A stretch of DNA of 64,000 nt from the NCBI GenBank assembly GCA_008828725.1, contig MEHQ01001183.1, forward strand, positions 310,001 through 374,000, in the 5' to 3' direction. A program made the position numbers and the translations under genes. Shown here one piece after another: positions 43,661 through 55,969 of this stretch (position 1 is the first letter of the stretch; each line of letters starts with the position of its first letter). A model generated the notes under the pieces. That model did no database searches. It had not been told where the DNA came from and worked only from the letters and a program-made list of their open reading frames with translations. The DNA comes from Saccharina japonica. Its lineage: Eukaryota > Sar > Phaeophyceae > Laminariales > Laminariaceae.

Positions 43661-44989
43661 GCCCGACGCATAACTATCGTCGACACAAAGCGCGTATCCC
43701 GGCCACTACTCGGTAACAACGCAGGCACTTCCATCCTATATCCCCCGCTGAACCGGCGTTGCGTCCCCCTTCCTTTTCCGCTCGACGCTGAACTAGCGTT
43801 GGCTGCAGACGAGCCTCCCCGACGCTGACGCTACATAGCGTAACTTCTCCGTCTTCAGCGTTTCTTCTGTGTCGGGCGCTCGCTACCAAAGAGGGAGGAC
43901 TTTCCTTGTTCCAGCACTCGACCAGCCGACGTCTCGTACTACTACTGCCAAGCGTTCCTCCCCACTTGTAGAGCTCAGCACGTGCGTCATGAACCCATCT
44001 GCTCGACTGGTGTTCTTGTTGCGCCCACGATGCTTCCCGAAGAGAACATCCCCACCGCCGCAACAGCTGGGTGGCGTTTTCGATCAAACCATCACGTGTA
44101 CCACAAGACACAGAACAACAGAGACGGACCCTTTTTCCAAGCAAGAACCTGAGACGGCGCTTATCTTCGCCGATCCGTTCGACAATAGCGTGACAGGTGC
44201 TTACCTTTCACCGTTGAAATGCTACCGTCTGACCTACATGCAACACGCACGGGAGATGCTTACCTCATCTCCTGATCGGTGGCGATTGACGAAGTTCTCA
44301 CCTCACGTTCCAACCGAATACCGCCGAGGTAATCAACAAAGTTGCTTTTGATAGACGGATGAACTCTGAAAAGCTACGGAACCCAAAGTGCAACCAGGCC
44401 CGGGTTACCCTCGTGCAGGGGATTATCAGCCAGTTCTCCGGAACTCACAGCCGGACTCCAGGTGACTCATCCACCGGAAGGGGCGTAGCAGCATTTTCTG
44501 AGCTCCTCACATGAGGAGCTCAATATCGCACCCAAAACATGACTTCGGAAACATTCGTTCGCGCAACCCGACCAGACCACCGATGCGGTAGTCTACAAAC
44601 AAACGCACCAGTAAAATACAAATAGTATCAGGTGGCTACCCGCGTGAGGAACTCAACTGGTCAGACAATATTGAGCCAAAACGTTGTACCCCTACCGTGG
44701 GATTGCTCAGATACTGAACCTTCTAACAACCAACATCCAGGCTGCCCTATTTCCAACACCCAGAAGACCGCCTGGGTCTCTGGTGATGGTGTTGTACAGG
44801 GTCGCCATTGCTGCTACCGACCCGATTGGTTCCTCGCATCTCTGTGACGACCGGTTTTTCTATTGTCTTCCAAGTGCGTCCTGTTCAACTTGCCTTTTCG
44901 CCCCTGCAAACATGTACACCCTCCGCGCGACCCTGGTTCGGACAGCCTTGGTGCATCGCCGTGTCCTAGAACCTGTCCCACTGAAACAC
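43661..44989. other. Segment between the two F copies
   Basis: G+C-richer than its surroundings with overlapping frames on both strands (for example plus 43869-44351, 160 codons), none recognised. An 8-bp palindrome (GAGCTCCTCACATGAGGAGCTC) sits near 44498-44520. If F were a pair of long terminal repeats this would be the internal domain, but no gag or pol motif is visible. Confidence 0.35.
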
Positions 44990-45380
44990 CCCCCCCGCGA
45001 AGGCGACGTGTTATTAGCAGACAGGCAAGTGGTAGGCAATACTCATGCACGGTACGTGGACACTGGTGTGGACACTGGGTGGTTTGACTGGTTTGTTTCG
45101 TTCATCGGTGGTGTTCAATGAACACCAGGTTAGAGACCCAGCTAACCCATATCGACCACAAAGGATGATGTGGGGTTTTCATGACCCTGACAATGGATTT
45201 CCCCTCGGGAGACACTCCATTGTATTCTACATCGATACGGCAGCGATCCATCCTACGGCTTGATCACTGTGTTACACTATGCACCCTCCGTACGCCACTG
45301 GTCAGGTCAGTCAACATACATGGCATAATACCCTGGCCCTACGGCGACTCCCAGGTGCCAGTAGAGCTGCAACGACAATG
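44990..45380 (+). repeat. Direct duplication F, copy 2
   Basis: Partner of 43270-43660. The frame RPQRMMWGFHDPD is kept, but an indel then breaks the frame that stays open in copy 1. Copy 2 ends shortly before the TIR element at 45455. Confidence 0.85.
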
Positions 45381-45454
45381 CTAAAAACGAATCCACCACA
45401 ACTAGTAGCTACTCGTATACGGTACCAGGCGCTCGTATACTTTGAACGTACTTA

Positions 45455-47174
45455 CGAGCTGGTTCCAGACAAAAGCGTAGCATTCCATCACTAAAACAAC
45501 GAATACACTGAAACTCACAACACAGAGCATATACACGTGACCGCATCAACAAGGCGAACCCATCGGCCAAGCTGGTTTTGGCGTCCGAGCTCGAGCTCGT
45601 GAGATTTTGGTATTGTTCGTACTAGTTGGGGAGGCGTTGTTGTATAGGGAGTTAACCCATTCAGAACTGAAAACATATCAGACAAACATTCCAAGTAGTT
45701 ACTCCCCAAATATGTGGAACCAGTTATTAAGGGGTTAAGCGGTCATTAATAGAAGAGGCAATTCAATAGTGGCTTTTGCCTGGACACCTTGTCACTGTTG
45801 ACCAAGCAACGATCGATACAGCCGTGTCACGATTATATGTGATTGGATAATGGTGACGTTAGTTTTTGTCGCACACCTCGATGCTACAGCAGCCTCGCGC
45901 TCCCCAGATGCTCGATGCAGGTCGCCTCTCTAATAACCCCACGGCCGGGGAGGACCGACTTGATGCAGTTGATGGATTGTGAGGCTGGGCGGTATAAGAA
46001 GTCGATACTCGCACAAGCTTGGAGAGGAACAAGCAAAGCCCGATGCCAAACAAACGGCAACACATTATATTTACCGATACTCGTACGTGTGCTTAGTACT
46101 GCTCTGCTGCTGCTGCTGCTGCTGCTGTGCCGCTGCTGTTATATACGGGTAGGCTTGTCGCGGCAGCGAGAGCGCCCCTCCCAACGAGCGCACCTCGAAT
46201 GCCACAGAAAGAGTTTACAGGGTGAATAGGACTACGACCACGAAGAAAGCGGTACCAGGATACGATGAAAGCGGGATACGATACTACTACTACAATTACT
46301 ACTACTATTACTACTACTACGGTGTCGCATGTATGTATTGTAAGATATGACGACGACCATAAAAATATATATACTCGTTCGTGCATTCTGGTGCACTTTC
46401 AGCCGCAAGGAAGACTGGTTTTGGGTCATTTTTCTTGACAAGAGCATTTGCGGTGTGGGGCTCTGACTGTAGCGCTCGCGTTGTTGGCATCGCTGCAGCA
46501 GCAGGAGGGTGTACTTCGTTGCAAGTATCGATCAGTACAGCGGCCCGTATCGAGAATGCCTGCGAATACCTTGGAAGTTTTTTTCCGTTTGTTTTTCTCG
46601 CCTTCCCAGGCAACGCCATAAGAAAAGGGCCAAAATCCGTATGGTTCGTCTTTCGCCCATAAAGCGTCCATTACGCCTAAAAATTAGGCTCTAGACGTGT
46701 TGATATGATCGCATCAACAACAGGAAGACACATGTGATACTTGTTCTGTTATGCGAGCCGTGTGTTATAATACACGCCGGCTAAAGTACTAGAACACAGT
46801 GTATAGGGCTCTTCGGAAGCCCCAGGGGAACTACTCACTTTCGCGGAAATCGCTTTAGTGCCCGGACCCAAGAAGAGTTGGAAAACAATTTTTGTCGGGG
46901 TTGTTCTTCACGAGAAGACGAAACATCGTGAGAGCGGGCTTTAGTTATTTTTTGTTTTTCGTCTGTAACTTAAGATCAAAGTTGCCAAAACCAAAAAAGA
47001 CGTTAAAATGCACCTCCCACAAAAATACGTTTATTTAAAAGTCCATCATGATTGTTTTTCATGATTTCATAAAGAACAGCCCTGCCAAATTTTGTTTTCC
47101 AACTCGTTTTCAATTTCAATTAGGGCGCAAACGTCTGAAGCCGAAATGTTCCTGCTCTCGCTGGAACCAGCTCG
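45455..47174. mobile_element. 1.7-kb TIR element (GAGCTGGTTCCA family), copy 2
   Basis: The ends are CGAGCTGGTTCCA and TGGAACCAGCTCG with TA on each side (45453-45454 and 47175-47176). The terminal regions match the 34.1-36.2 kb copy. The interior differs, with (CTG)n at 46099-46127 and TACTAC-type repeats near 46280-46320, and no transposase frame. Confidence 0.7.
46099..46127 (+). repeat. (CTG)n microsatellite
   Basis: About nine CTG units inside the 45.5-47.2 kb element. Confidence 0.9.
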
Positions 47175-47365
47175 TAGTACGTATATTCCTTATATCTTGC
47201 ACAACTCTTAATTGCACACCTCCTGATGATGTCTAGTACTGCCGTACTTCTGTCTGAAATTATATACCCTACTTGCCCGGTCCAAACAGCAGTAGTACTT
47301 GCCCTAAAAAAAGAACCCGAGACCCTCATTCACATTTTTGGGCCGGGGGGGTGGGGGGGGGGGTG

Positions 47366-47478
47366 AGTTCCTATACTAAATCCTATATAGCTAATGTCTT
47401 TTCGAGTTCCTATACTAAATCCGATATAATCAATGACTTTTCCAGTTCCTATACTAAATCCTATATAACCAATGACTC
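47366..47478 (+). repeat. Three-copy tandem repeat (~38-40-bp unit)
   Basis: AGTTCCTATACTAAATCC is followed by TATATAxxxAATG three times in a row, preceded by a G-run. On the plus strand it yields the repeated peptide SSYTKSxI, probably incidental. Confidence 0.9.
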
Positions 47479-48349
47479 AACCCTTGACTCAACCACAAGT
47501 TACTTGCTTTTTGAATGGGCACTTGTCAGCCACTGCGTTGAACTGGAAGAGTCACAACCAAGCACAGAAGCAGCGAACAAAACAGCAGTCTTGGGTCTTG
47601 CAGTACACTGCCGTGTAGAAGAACGTACATCGCCTGATCCATTGCCGGATGCAACCTGACCATGAAACCTAATAGCAGACTGTAGACAACGCAACTGAGC
47701 CCAAGTGAGTCACGTGACTAGAACTCAGTACCCTCACCAGCAGAGCTGCCAGTAGCTCGGAAAACGCGGCGATACTTAATTAACTGAAACCGCCGAAAAC
47801 CCGGCGGAATCCAAACAGCTGAATCAGAAGTGACGTGGCGTCGTTCTTTTGTCAAGCACGTGAGATCCTTTAAAGGAACCACAGCAGTAGTTCGCTCAAG
47901 TTGGCACGCGCAAATTTGGGCCGAGTTCGTTATGCACTGTGCGGGCTGCAACGGACAAAGTGTTCCACTATCTTGACTCATGCAACTCATACGACTTTTC
48001 AGCACTTTGTTCGCCTTCCCTCCGACTATTATTGCAGACAAATTAAACCAAACACCACTATCAACACTGCTCACCATCCAAGTTATTCATGAAACACACA
48101 AACAACACACGTAAGGCTCGTGCGCATTGTTTCGACAACGTCTTGCTGAGAAACTGACACCCCAAGGCTGAGTAGTAGGTGTTCCGTCAGGTATAGTTTG
48201 AGCAAAAACCAAATGAAATCAGGGGGGGGGTGAGGCTGAGGGTCTCGTGTTCTTTTGTTCACCCGCCCTTGACTTGCCTGGTAAATAGAAACCGCAGAAC
48301 AGTCATTTGGCACGGCGGTAAGGTACCTGTCGAGCACACAAAGCGACCC

Positions 48350-49140
48350 TAAACGCTAAGCCCAACTGACACACACTACATCACAAACACCAGAACTACA
48401 ACACTACCACCACGACCTCCAGTCACCACGACCATTAAACTTAGTGTGCCCCTGCTGCTTTGCTGGTAGGGTGGTGGTGGTGGTGGTGGTGTTGGTGTGG
48501 TGGAGTCGTGCTGTGGCATGATGATGCTCTTTGTCTTCTTCTCGTCCGATTATCGATCAAGCACACCACCACGATAGATCATCACCATCGACACCTGCCA
48601 CTGCCACCATCGAGACTAAGAAGTTTGCATATACCTGGTGGTGTGGTGTTGGTAGTGGTGGTCTGGTGGGGGTGGTGTCTACTTTATTTGCCGGTGGGGA
48701 TGCTCGTTGCTATTGCTGGTATGTAGTACTTATACTGTTGTCTTGCTGATTGAGAGCGGAGCGGGATAAAGTTCAACCCGCAACAAAATCCTAGAGACAT
48801 TTTGCGCAATGGCAACCATTTAGAACAGTCACTATCGCCTAGCTCTCCGATATCGCCACTGGTTTCGACACGAACAGTACTGGACGGTGGGAATTCGAAC
48901 GAGGACAGCATTCAAAAGCGAACAGACGAGGGACAGTCGACAGCCAACGACAACCCTCGAAAATTTAAATTCGTTTAATGAACGCACGCTGTGGCACTTT
49001 TAAGAACTTTTCTTTGTCCGTTTGTATTCGTTGGTGTTCCCCCGGGATGCACAAGCCCCCCCACACGCACATCTCCTTGTAGATAAGCGTCTTGAAATGC
49101 CCGTCGGGCTTCGCCCTCCTCGCATTTTAATCTCATCATT
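48350..49140 (+). repeat. Dispersed repeat E, copy 2
   Basis: Partner of 41220-42200, with a longer (TGG)n run at about 48470-48491. Words such as CTAGCTCTCCGATATCG, GTTTCGACACGAACAGTAC and GTGGCACTTTTAAGAAC align with copy 1. Confidence 0.7.
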
Positions 49141-52100
49141 ATTATTATTGTTGATATATACATTTCTCACGTGTACCTACCTGCTCACTTGGTGATGATG
49201 CATTTTGTTTTTACCTGGTCTAGGTGTATTGTTGTTGTTGACTAATGTTTCGACACTAGTTGTGTTGTTGTTGACTGTATATTTTGCACTTGTGGCAGGA
49301 GCGGCCGGGTATTTGGGTATCATACACCTAACCCCTCCCTCCCCGGAGATTTCGATTGTTTTATTACCAACAAGCTTTATTGTTATGTGTATCCAGGGTG
49401 CATCTCTATCGGTGTGTGTGGTTGTGTGACAGTACCGGAAAGGCGCAAACCCTCACATCGAGTCAGACAATTTAACATGGCGCCGCGTTCCCCGTGCGAC
49501 ATAGTGTACCTGATACCATTGTTCTGCTTTGCTGCTTGGTTGAGGCTTGATTGTACACTACATGGTGGTCATGTGCTTAACGCGCATACAATACTGGCAT
49601 GTACTCATACTTACCTGGTATCCTTTCACGGCTTAGCCAGGAATTCCATGATGTAACATGTGGGTGTCGAACGCTGTTTGCGATGTCTCCGACAGTGACG
49701 TACACGACGTGTACAGAAGCATGTGAGGAAGCAAGCTGTCGATGACACCAGGAGCGGTCAGCGGTTGGTTTCCCCTGTGGATTATCCTTGCAAGGGTATA
49801 CACAGTTGTGGAAGATACCTGGGGTCTATCGACATATCTGCTATGAAGGAAGAGACCTCCATTTCGATCCAACCAAGCATGTCGACCAGATACAATGCCG
49901 AAGCAAGAAACGAACGCACTCGACATACCATGTCAAGCTTGCCGATCCCACGGCTCTTCGGGGCTATCTAGTCCACCTTCGAGCGAGCTCATAGAGCTTG
50001 GAAAGCCTCTATTTTCCGTGCGGGCACATCTAAGGAATTTCGCCTGCGCGGACAGATCTACGCGAACACTGCTGGTGATGGTGGGACAACTTGGTGATGC
50101 ATTTTGTTTTCACTCGGTTTTGGTGTATTGTGGTTGACTATTTGTTGTTGATGTGTTTTGTTTTTACTTGGTGTTGGTGTATTCTAGTGTGTGGTTGACT
50201 ATTTCTGTTGCACGTGAGGTGCTGGTATTATGATCGTTTCTCACAAGGTTGGGTGGTGTTGATTACATACACTAATTGGTGTTACTGCCGTTACACCCCC
50301 CTCCCTTCACCACCTCACTCCATATCATATTTAGGTTAAGTTGTCGTCGTTTGGCAACGACACTCTTAACCATACCGCTCACGACATGAGCCAGACCACA
50401 ACGGTACCGTTGAAGTTGTTTTTTGTTTCCGGTGTCCGACCACAGCTGGCGGACGATCTAAATCATATGTGCGGGGTGGGGATCATTTGCTCCCCACAAG
50501 GGGGATTATTTTGTAACGTAGTGTTTATGGCAAGGTGCCCAAGAGGCATTTGCATAGTACTCCTATTGATTTCTCTGGAAGTGTCTACACCGGGAATCGA
50601 ATTAACTCATTGAAGCTGTTATCCATGTGCAAGGCCACCCCACAAGCGGTTCGTTGTAGGATGCAGCTCACCTTTCATGCGAATCACCCAACACGTCACG
50701 GCGCTTCGCGCTTGGTGATAGCAATGTCTATCTGGTCGGTGAAAACTCGACATGCTCCGTGCTGGCATTGTAGGGATGCGAGGGTCTATGGTCATACGAC
50801 TACGTTCATGCATGGAAATGCAGTACGCTCGCCTACATCCAGGGCACACCCACCCTCTGGCCACGCAAGATTTCCACGCTATCTCAAACCGCTTAACAAT
50901 TCAATGTTGGTCGTGTGGCTGGTGTTCGTACGTGGTGGTTGTGAACCAACCAGCGCACGCACGAACCTACACAAACCCAGTATCCCGCGTACCAGCCGAC
51001 CTACCCCCATCAACCAACCCATACGCACCCAGCACCCATACAGTATGTCTGCCCAAACTCGCATCGCTTAGCATTGAAAGTGATCCCTAGACTATTACTG
51101 GAAGGCAATAAACACCTACTTTTTTAAGCCGCTACGCAGTAGCTTGATGCAGTTAGGCGTTTGACCACTCCAAGGGGTCTGTCACGCTCCGCATTCCCAC
51201 CGTTCTTGTAAGCACATGTCGATTTCAAGTCGATTCGATTTTTTACTTTCCTTTGTTAAAACATGCCTTCACAGGTGGACCCCTACTTGCTGCTGGAGGA
51301 AATCGGCCTTGCGATTTTGCAGACGAGACGTTACTATGACACGGCTCACATATACAAAAACGAAATACGTACACGATGCACGAGGGAGACAACGCATTGA
51401 TCTGCCATACGAATATACAAGTATTTTTTATATTTCCTCTGTTTCTTAAGTCTGTGCACTTGTATTTGTACGAGTCCTTAACGGTGTCTGATTCGATTTT
51501 TGACTTTTTTTATTGCATTCCTCGGCATGTTTTGAGGCAAAAAAATATTATTTCCATACAGTTGGTGCTTGAACCATGCAGCCGCGCGGCTGCAAGAAAG
51601 TCGGTCGGCCCAAAAAAGGACGTCTCGCCCACCTTTTTCCAGGAAAAACTTGGGAGACCCGGGAACAGGAAAAATGGCCAGAAATGGTGAAAAAATGTGA
51701 AAATCTCGAAACAACCATTGATTTTGGATGAGACGTGGAGTTAACGCGCGCACGATTTACTCTAACAATTTTTAGTCAGGTAATCTCAACTGCTCGACGC
51801 CTAAACGTCCGAAAGCGGCCAATATTGGGGCTAAAGCGATAAAAAAATGTGCCAAAATGTGTATATTTTTTACTTGAATATAGTGTTGAAAACCAATTTC
51901 GATCTTTTGTTTTACTGAGCTATGTATGCGTGTTGTCATTCTAACGCACCCGACCACGGGATAAACGTCAACGTAAGAGTACTCTAACGATTAAGCGCTC
52001 ATAACTGCACAGACGTATGAAACAGAGGAAGTATATATATATATATATTGTTTAACGATGCCAACATCTAAGAGTACGGAGTAAAACGCAGAACTGCTGA

Positions 52101-52585
52101 ACAGAGAGACACTAAACAGGATCTGCCATCCTGCTTATTCAAGGTAGTTTCTTCACTGACGATACGTGGATACAGCGACTGAACCACGAAACGAGGATTG
52201 TCACGAATTGCAGGCAGTAATCTCACAGCTCAATTGTAACTGACATATCAATAATACGTAAGAGGCGGTGGCACGTGGCGCGAAGGGTCGGACGGCTTAC
52301 GCTGGGGCGGAGCTGCTGAAAACCACGTTCCGTGACAAGTATATGAATAATAGTGGTTGGCCGCGAGTGAGCGGTGATACATGGTGCTAAGGAGCGCACA
52401 CGGCAGGCACCCTCAGGGTGATATTACCGAGCAGAACGGCGAAGCCGGTGTTAGAGAGCTAGCCAGTTGTAGACACGAAGGCAACTTCAACGTTGGGAAG
52501 TGAGGGGCAAACACATCACCCAAAAATAGAGGCGGTAGTTTCCTATTTGAGGTATTGCTGACACATGAATCTCAGTTCTAAAACT
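49141..52585. other. Intergenic, no secure gene
   Basis: Frames at 49788-49994 (reading HVDQIQCRSKKRTHSTYHVK) and 50535-51071 (178 codons) are open, but neither has a motif or gene structure I can support. Near 51215-51280 is an ATCGATT-type end of the family seen at 29.8-30.7 kb. A GT-rich stretch lies at about 50100-50230. Confidence 0.35.
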
Positions 52586-52589
52586 CTTC

Positions 52590-52945
52590 ATGTATTTGTT
52601 TGTTTTTTTCCATCCGATTTAATATCTTCGCCCTTTTATTCTCTCTCCTCCCTAGTCCTAACTCAGGTTCGGGGTCACAAAGTAGGCTCCTCTCCCTCCC
52701 TCCCCACTACGGTTCTGGCCTTCCATTTTTATCTCGGGAAGACTTCAGCAGTTCCTTCCGTGGTCGACTCGCATCGAATTGTGCCTGCCCACGCCACTAG
52801 GCGCTCTCAGCAGTTGATTCCGTTTTTCATATATTTCTGCAAATAAAATCAAAAGTTCGACCCACATGAGTTTCGAACTGCGGAGATCAACGTTTGAAAG
52901 CTTTCGAGGTTACCACTACTAATATACAATCGGGGCGACCGTCCG
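52590..52945 (-). mobile_element. tRNA-derived SINE, copy 2
   Basis: On the minus strand the head contains TATTAGTAGTGGTAACC and the B-box GTTCGAAAC (complement of 52870-52878). The body contains GCTGAGAGCGCCTAG, AATTCGATGCGAGTCG, GGGAGAGGAGCCTAC, TTGTGACCCCGAA and GAAGATATTAAAT, and it ends in an A-rich tail (T-run at about 52591-52609). It is collinear with copies at 29.3 and 55.6 kb. Confidence 0.8.
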
Positions 52946-54144
52946 CAACGTTTGAATACGAAAGAACATGACGTATAAAATGAAACAGGCATGTGTGAGG
53001 TGGGCGTGCAGTAAAGTGAAGTTGTGAAAGCTACGTACGTTTTGACAAAGTGCCATGCATCTCAGAATGGGAAAGCAAGTGAAATCAATCATGTCGGACT
53101 ACGGAATTACGTCCATTACGGCGAGCCGTTTTCGGGTTTCGCGGCAAGTACTATGACTTCGCCGGTGGACTTACGGGACCCCTCAAACCCCCTATCAACA
53201 TAAACGGTGAACATATCTAGGAAAGCCCTCGAACTTTGCTTCCCAGGGGTTACGACTACATTTAGACTTTGAGCTTGCGCTGCGCACTGCCCAGCAGCGA
53301 TACTTGGACATCGAGTGTACGCTTCCGTGCCACGTCAACCGTTTCGTAGAAACGAAAAACAAAACAAAACAATTTTTTAGAACGGAAACTTGCGGAATTG
53401 TGGAGTTCCGACCTTGTTCATTTGCAAAAAAGTTTTAGCCAAAATCAGGTATAGTTGGTCACTTTGGTGCGAACAACAGGTACACCACTTAAAACCAAGT
53501 ACAACTCAAATCTTAGGACACCTGTCATTGGCCAGCCTCACATCGTACATGATTTTGGCGGGAAATGGTCAGGTACGCGTTACACCTGGATTTGTCTATT
53601 TTGTCTAGCTTTCTACTGATTTTGGAGCAGTTTGAGCCAATCGGAGGCCTCTCTTATCTCCTATACGCCCGACACGAAGACATCACCACACTACGTACAT
53701 ACGACCTGCCACAACGACACACAGAACATATTATACGCGCGTATACAGCACAATAGACACAGACTGCTGTAGGTTGTTTGCGGCGTCGAGGTGGACTCAG
53801 TTTTTTATTGTAGTAGGTACGGTATGTACACTAAAGGAACTTCGTGCCGCCGTGTGCAAGCGGTTCATCGACGATCGTTGCGGCACTAAAGCTGGCATCG
53901 AGAAGGGCGCCATAAGCACACTTGCCATGGCGCAAAAGGGTGTCTGACTGGTGAATTGTTCACATCGTGCTAGGCGTCTCCCCAAAATTGTACTGGTATG
54001 AGGCTACTCCGTGCGAGGCCTCTTCCCGCGTCCCGCTAATATATACTTCTGCTTGCTGACACGGTACGGAAAGCGAGAAATTCAACCTAAAATTAAATCG
54101 ATATTATGTTATTATGCTGTGATAACAATGAATCTACCATATAC
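52946..54144. other. Intergenic, no gene supported
   Basis: Contains TTTAGCCAAAATCAGGTA near 53434, which resembles an inverted piece of dispersed repeat D. Nothing else is recognised. Confidence 0.4.
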
Positions 54145-54450
54145 CTTGTATATGATACCTGGTACAACAATTCGGAAGTACTCGTCGTAAGAGCGAGTGC
54201 GATCACCAAAGCAATGGAAGCATCCACGAACGAATGAATAAATGAAGGGCCATACAAAAACTATTTATACTAAGATTTTGGAGGCCGCACATTTGATCTT
54301 GATACTCAGGCTCAACAACAAAACTAACCCTGGTGAAAATTAAGGCTTTTTATAAACAAAACACCGCTCGTGGCGCGCGTGTTTTACTACGTTTTGGTAT
54401 GTACCTGATTTTGGCTCAAATGTATCAGGTATACCTGATGTTGGCGTTTG
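54145..54450 (+). repeat. Dispersed repeat D, intact copy (empty MITE sites)
   Basis: Aligns to the 36.9-38.7 kb copy with both MITEs missing. The two unoccupied TA sites are 54179-54180 and 54253-54254, 72 bp apart here against 75 bp between the two insertions there. Confidence 0.85.
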
Positions 54451-54483
54451 TCTTTTTTTTTTAAATTATTGATTTAAAAGTTG

Positions 54484-55219
54484 CACAGATGCTCCGTATA
54501 TAGTCGATACTCCGTATGTTTCGTACTCCGAGTACCGAGACTATTAGAGTACTGGGGGCCTAAATACTCGGAGTACTTGGAGTATGTGCAGTACTATGAA
54601 GGCCCAAATACCCCGGAGTACTAGGAGTATGAGCAGTACTTATCCTCGAGTACAAGCGGTACTCGGAGTACAAACATCTAAATTACTCGGAGTGCTCCGT
54701 GTATCGAGAGTATTGAACACCGAGATCCTGCGAGTACACAAAGTATCTGAAGTATTTTTTTTCTTGGAAATATAATACTCTAATTATACTCCCAGGTGAT
54801 GGGAGCATCTATGCATTTTGAAATGCTATAAACTCCAGTCACATGCTCGCAGAGCCTTCGAGGGCCGATGGCCGACTCTTTAAAATGATGCAAATATGCT
54901 CCTATTATACTTCACACTCCGAGTATACTCCGAGTATCGAGTATATTTCTTACTCCGGGTACTTGAGAGTTTTAGAGTACTGGCGGCCTGAATACTCGGA
55001 GTACTAGGAGTATGAGCAGTACGGAAGCCCCAGGTACTGCGAGTACAAGGAGTACCCGCACTATCAGACCCCGAAGTACTCCGAGTACAAGCAGTATCGA
55101 CAGTCTTCATACCCGGAATACCCCGAGTACGAGCAGTATACCGGAGTATCGAACCCCGAAATACTCCGAGTACATGAAGTCCCTGAAATATTTGCTCTCC
55201 AATACTCGGAGCATCTGTG
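54484..55219. mobile_element. 736-bp TIR element built from TACTCGGAGTAC motifs, 8-bp target duplication
   Basis: The ends are CACAGATGCTCCG and CGGAGCATCTGTG, inverted without mismatch over 13 bp. AAAAGTTG flanks both sides exactly (54476-54483 and 55220-55227). The interior is two related blocks (about 54500-54770 and 54917-55215) of ACTCGGAGTAC, AGGAGTATGAGCAGTAC and CTCCGAGTA words. An 8-bp duplication fits a hAT-type insertion. No transposase is encoded. Confidence 0.88.
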
Positions 55220-55604
55220 AAAAGTTGCGAATAAGTGAGCTGTGAGTTCCGGTAATTGAGTGGTCGATATTAATCTCTCGTTTTGGCAAGCTGGTCGATA
55301 TTCCGGGAAAATATTGTTTGAACTACAGTCAGTTAGGCCAAAACTAATTGTGCGAAAGCCGCGATGTGCGCAACCTGCAACAGCACGAGCAAACATTCCA
55401 GGTTGTTATTAATTCGAGTAAATTGATGAAAAAAATATACATATTATAAGTAGAGGTATTATCAGTTTTTAAAGTGTGTTTCAATCCTAGCGGCGATGAC
55501 CCTCTAACGTCCACTGTCGTTTGCCGTTACTACGCGTAAGAACAAGATTTTGTTGCCGTAATCCGTCATATTTGATTAAACAGCAACACCATTTCAAATT
55601 CAAT

Positions 55605-55965
55605 TATGTATTTGGTTTTCAAATCCCTTTATCATATCAGCCCTTCTTTTCTCTCTCCTGCCTTGTGCGTATCTAAAACCCGGGGTCACAACTTAGGCTC
55701 CTCTGCGTCCTCTCACGCTACGGTTCGTTCCTTGCTTTTATATATCGAGAATACTTCAGACCCTTCTTCTCTCGCCGACTCGCATCGAATTGTGGCTACC
55801 CACGCTACTATTTTTAGGCGCTCTCAGCAATTGATTCCGTTATATATTTAGACTTGTTTGGCGAAAAACAAAAAACAAAAGTCCGACCGACGTGAGGTTT
55901 GCACCCCGTAAACCAACTATTAACAACATTCCAGGGTACTAATAGATTATCAGGGTGACCGACTA
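55605..55965 (-). mobile_element. tRNA-derived SINE, copy 3
   Basis: Same orientation as copy 2, about 3 kb away. Shared words on the plus strand are TTTTCTCTCTCCTGCC, GGGGTCACAACTTAGGCTCC, CGACTCGCATCGAATTGTG and AGGCGCTCTCAGCA. The B-box region is more decayed (GTTTGCACC). Confidence 0.75.
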
Positions 55966-55969
55966 CAGA

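Noticed and set aside
43270..45380. Calling the F duplication an LTR retrotransposon
   Set aside because: No TG...CA termini, convincing primer-binding site, gag/pol motif or flanking duplication could be seen.
47500..48337. Row of minus-strand frames as a gene
   Set aside because: Three consecutive unrelated frames of 60-120 codons with no recognisable motif and no consistent splice joins.
50535..51071. 178-codon plus frame
   Set aside because: No domain, no signal peptide, an overlapping opposite-strand frame of similar length, and no splice or promoter evidence.
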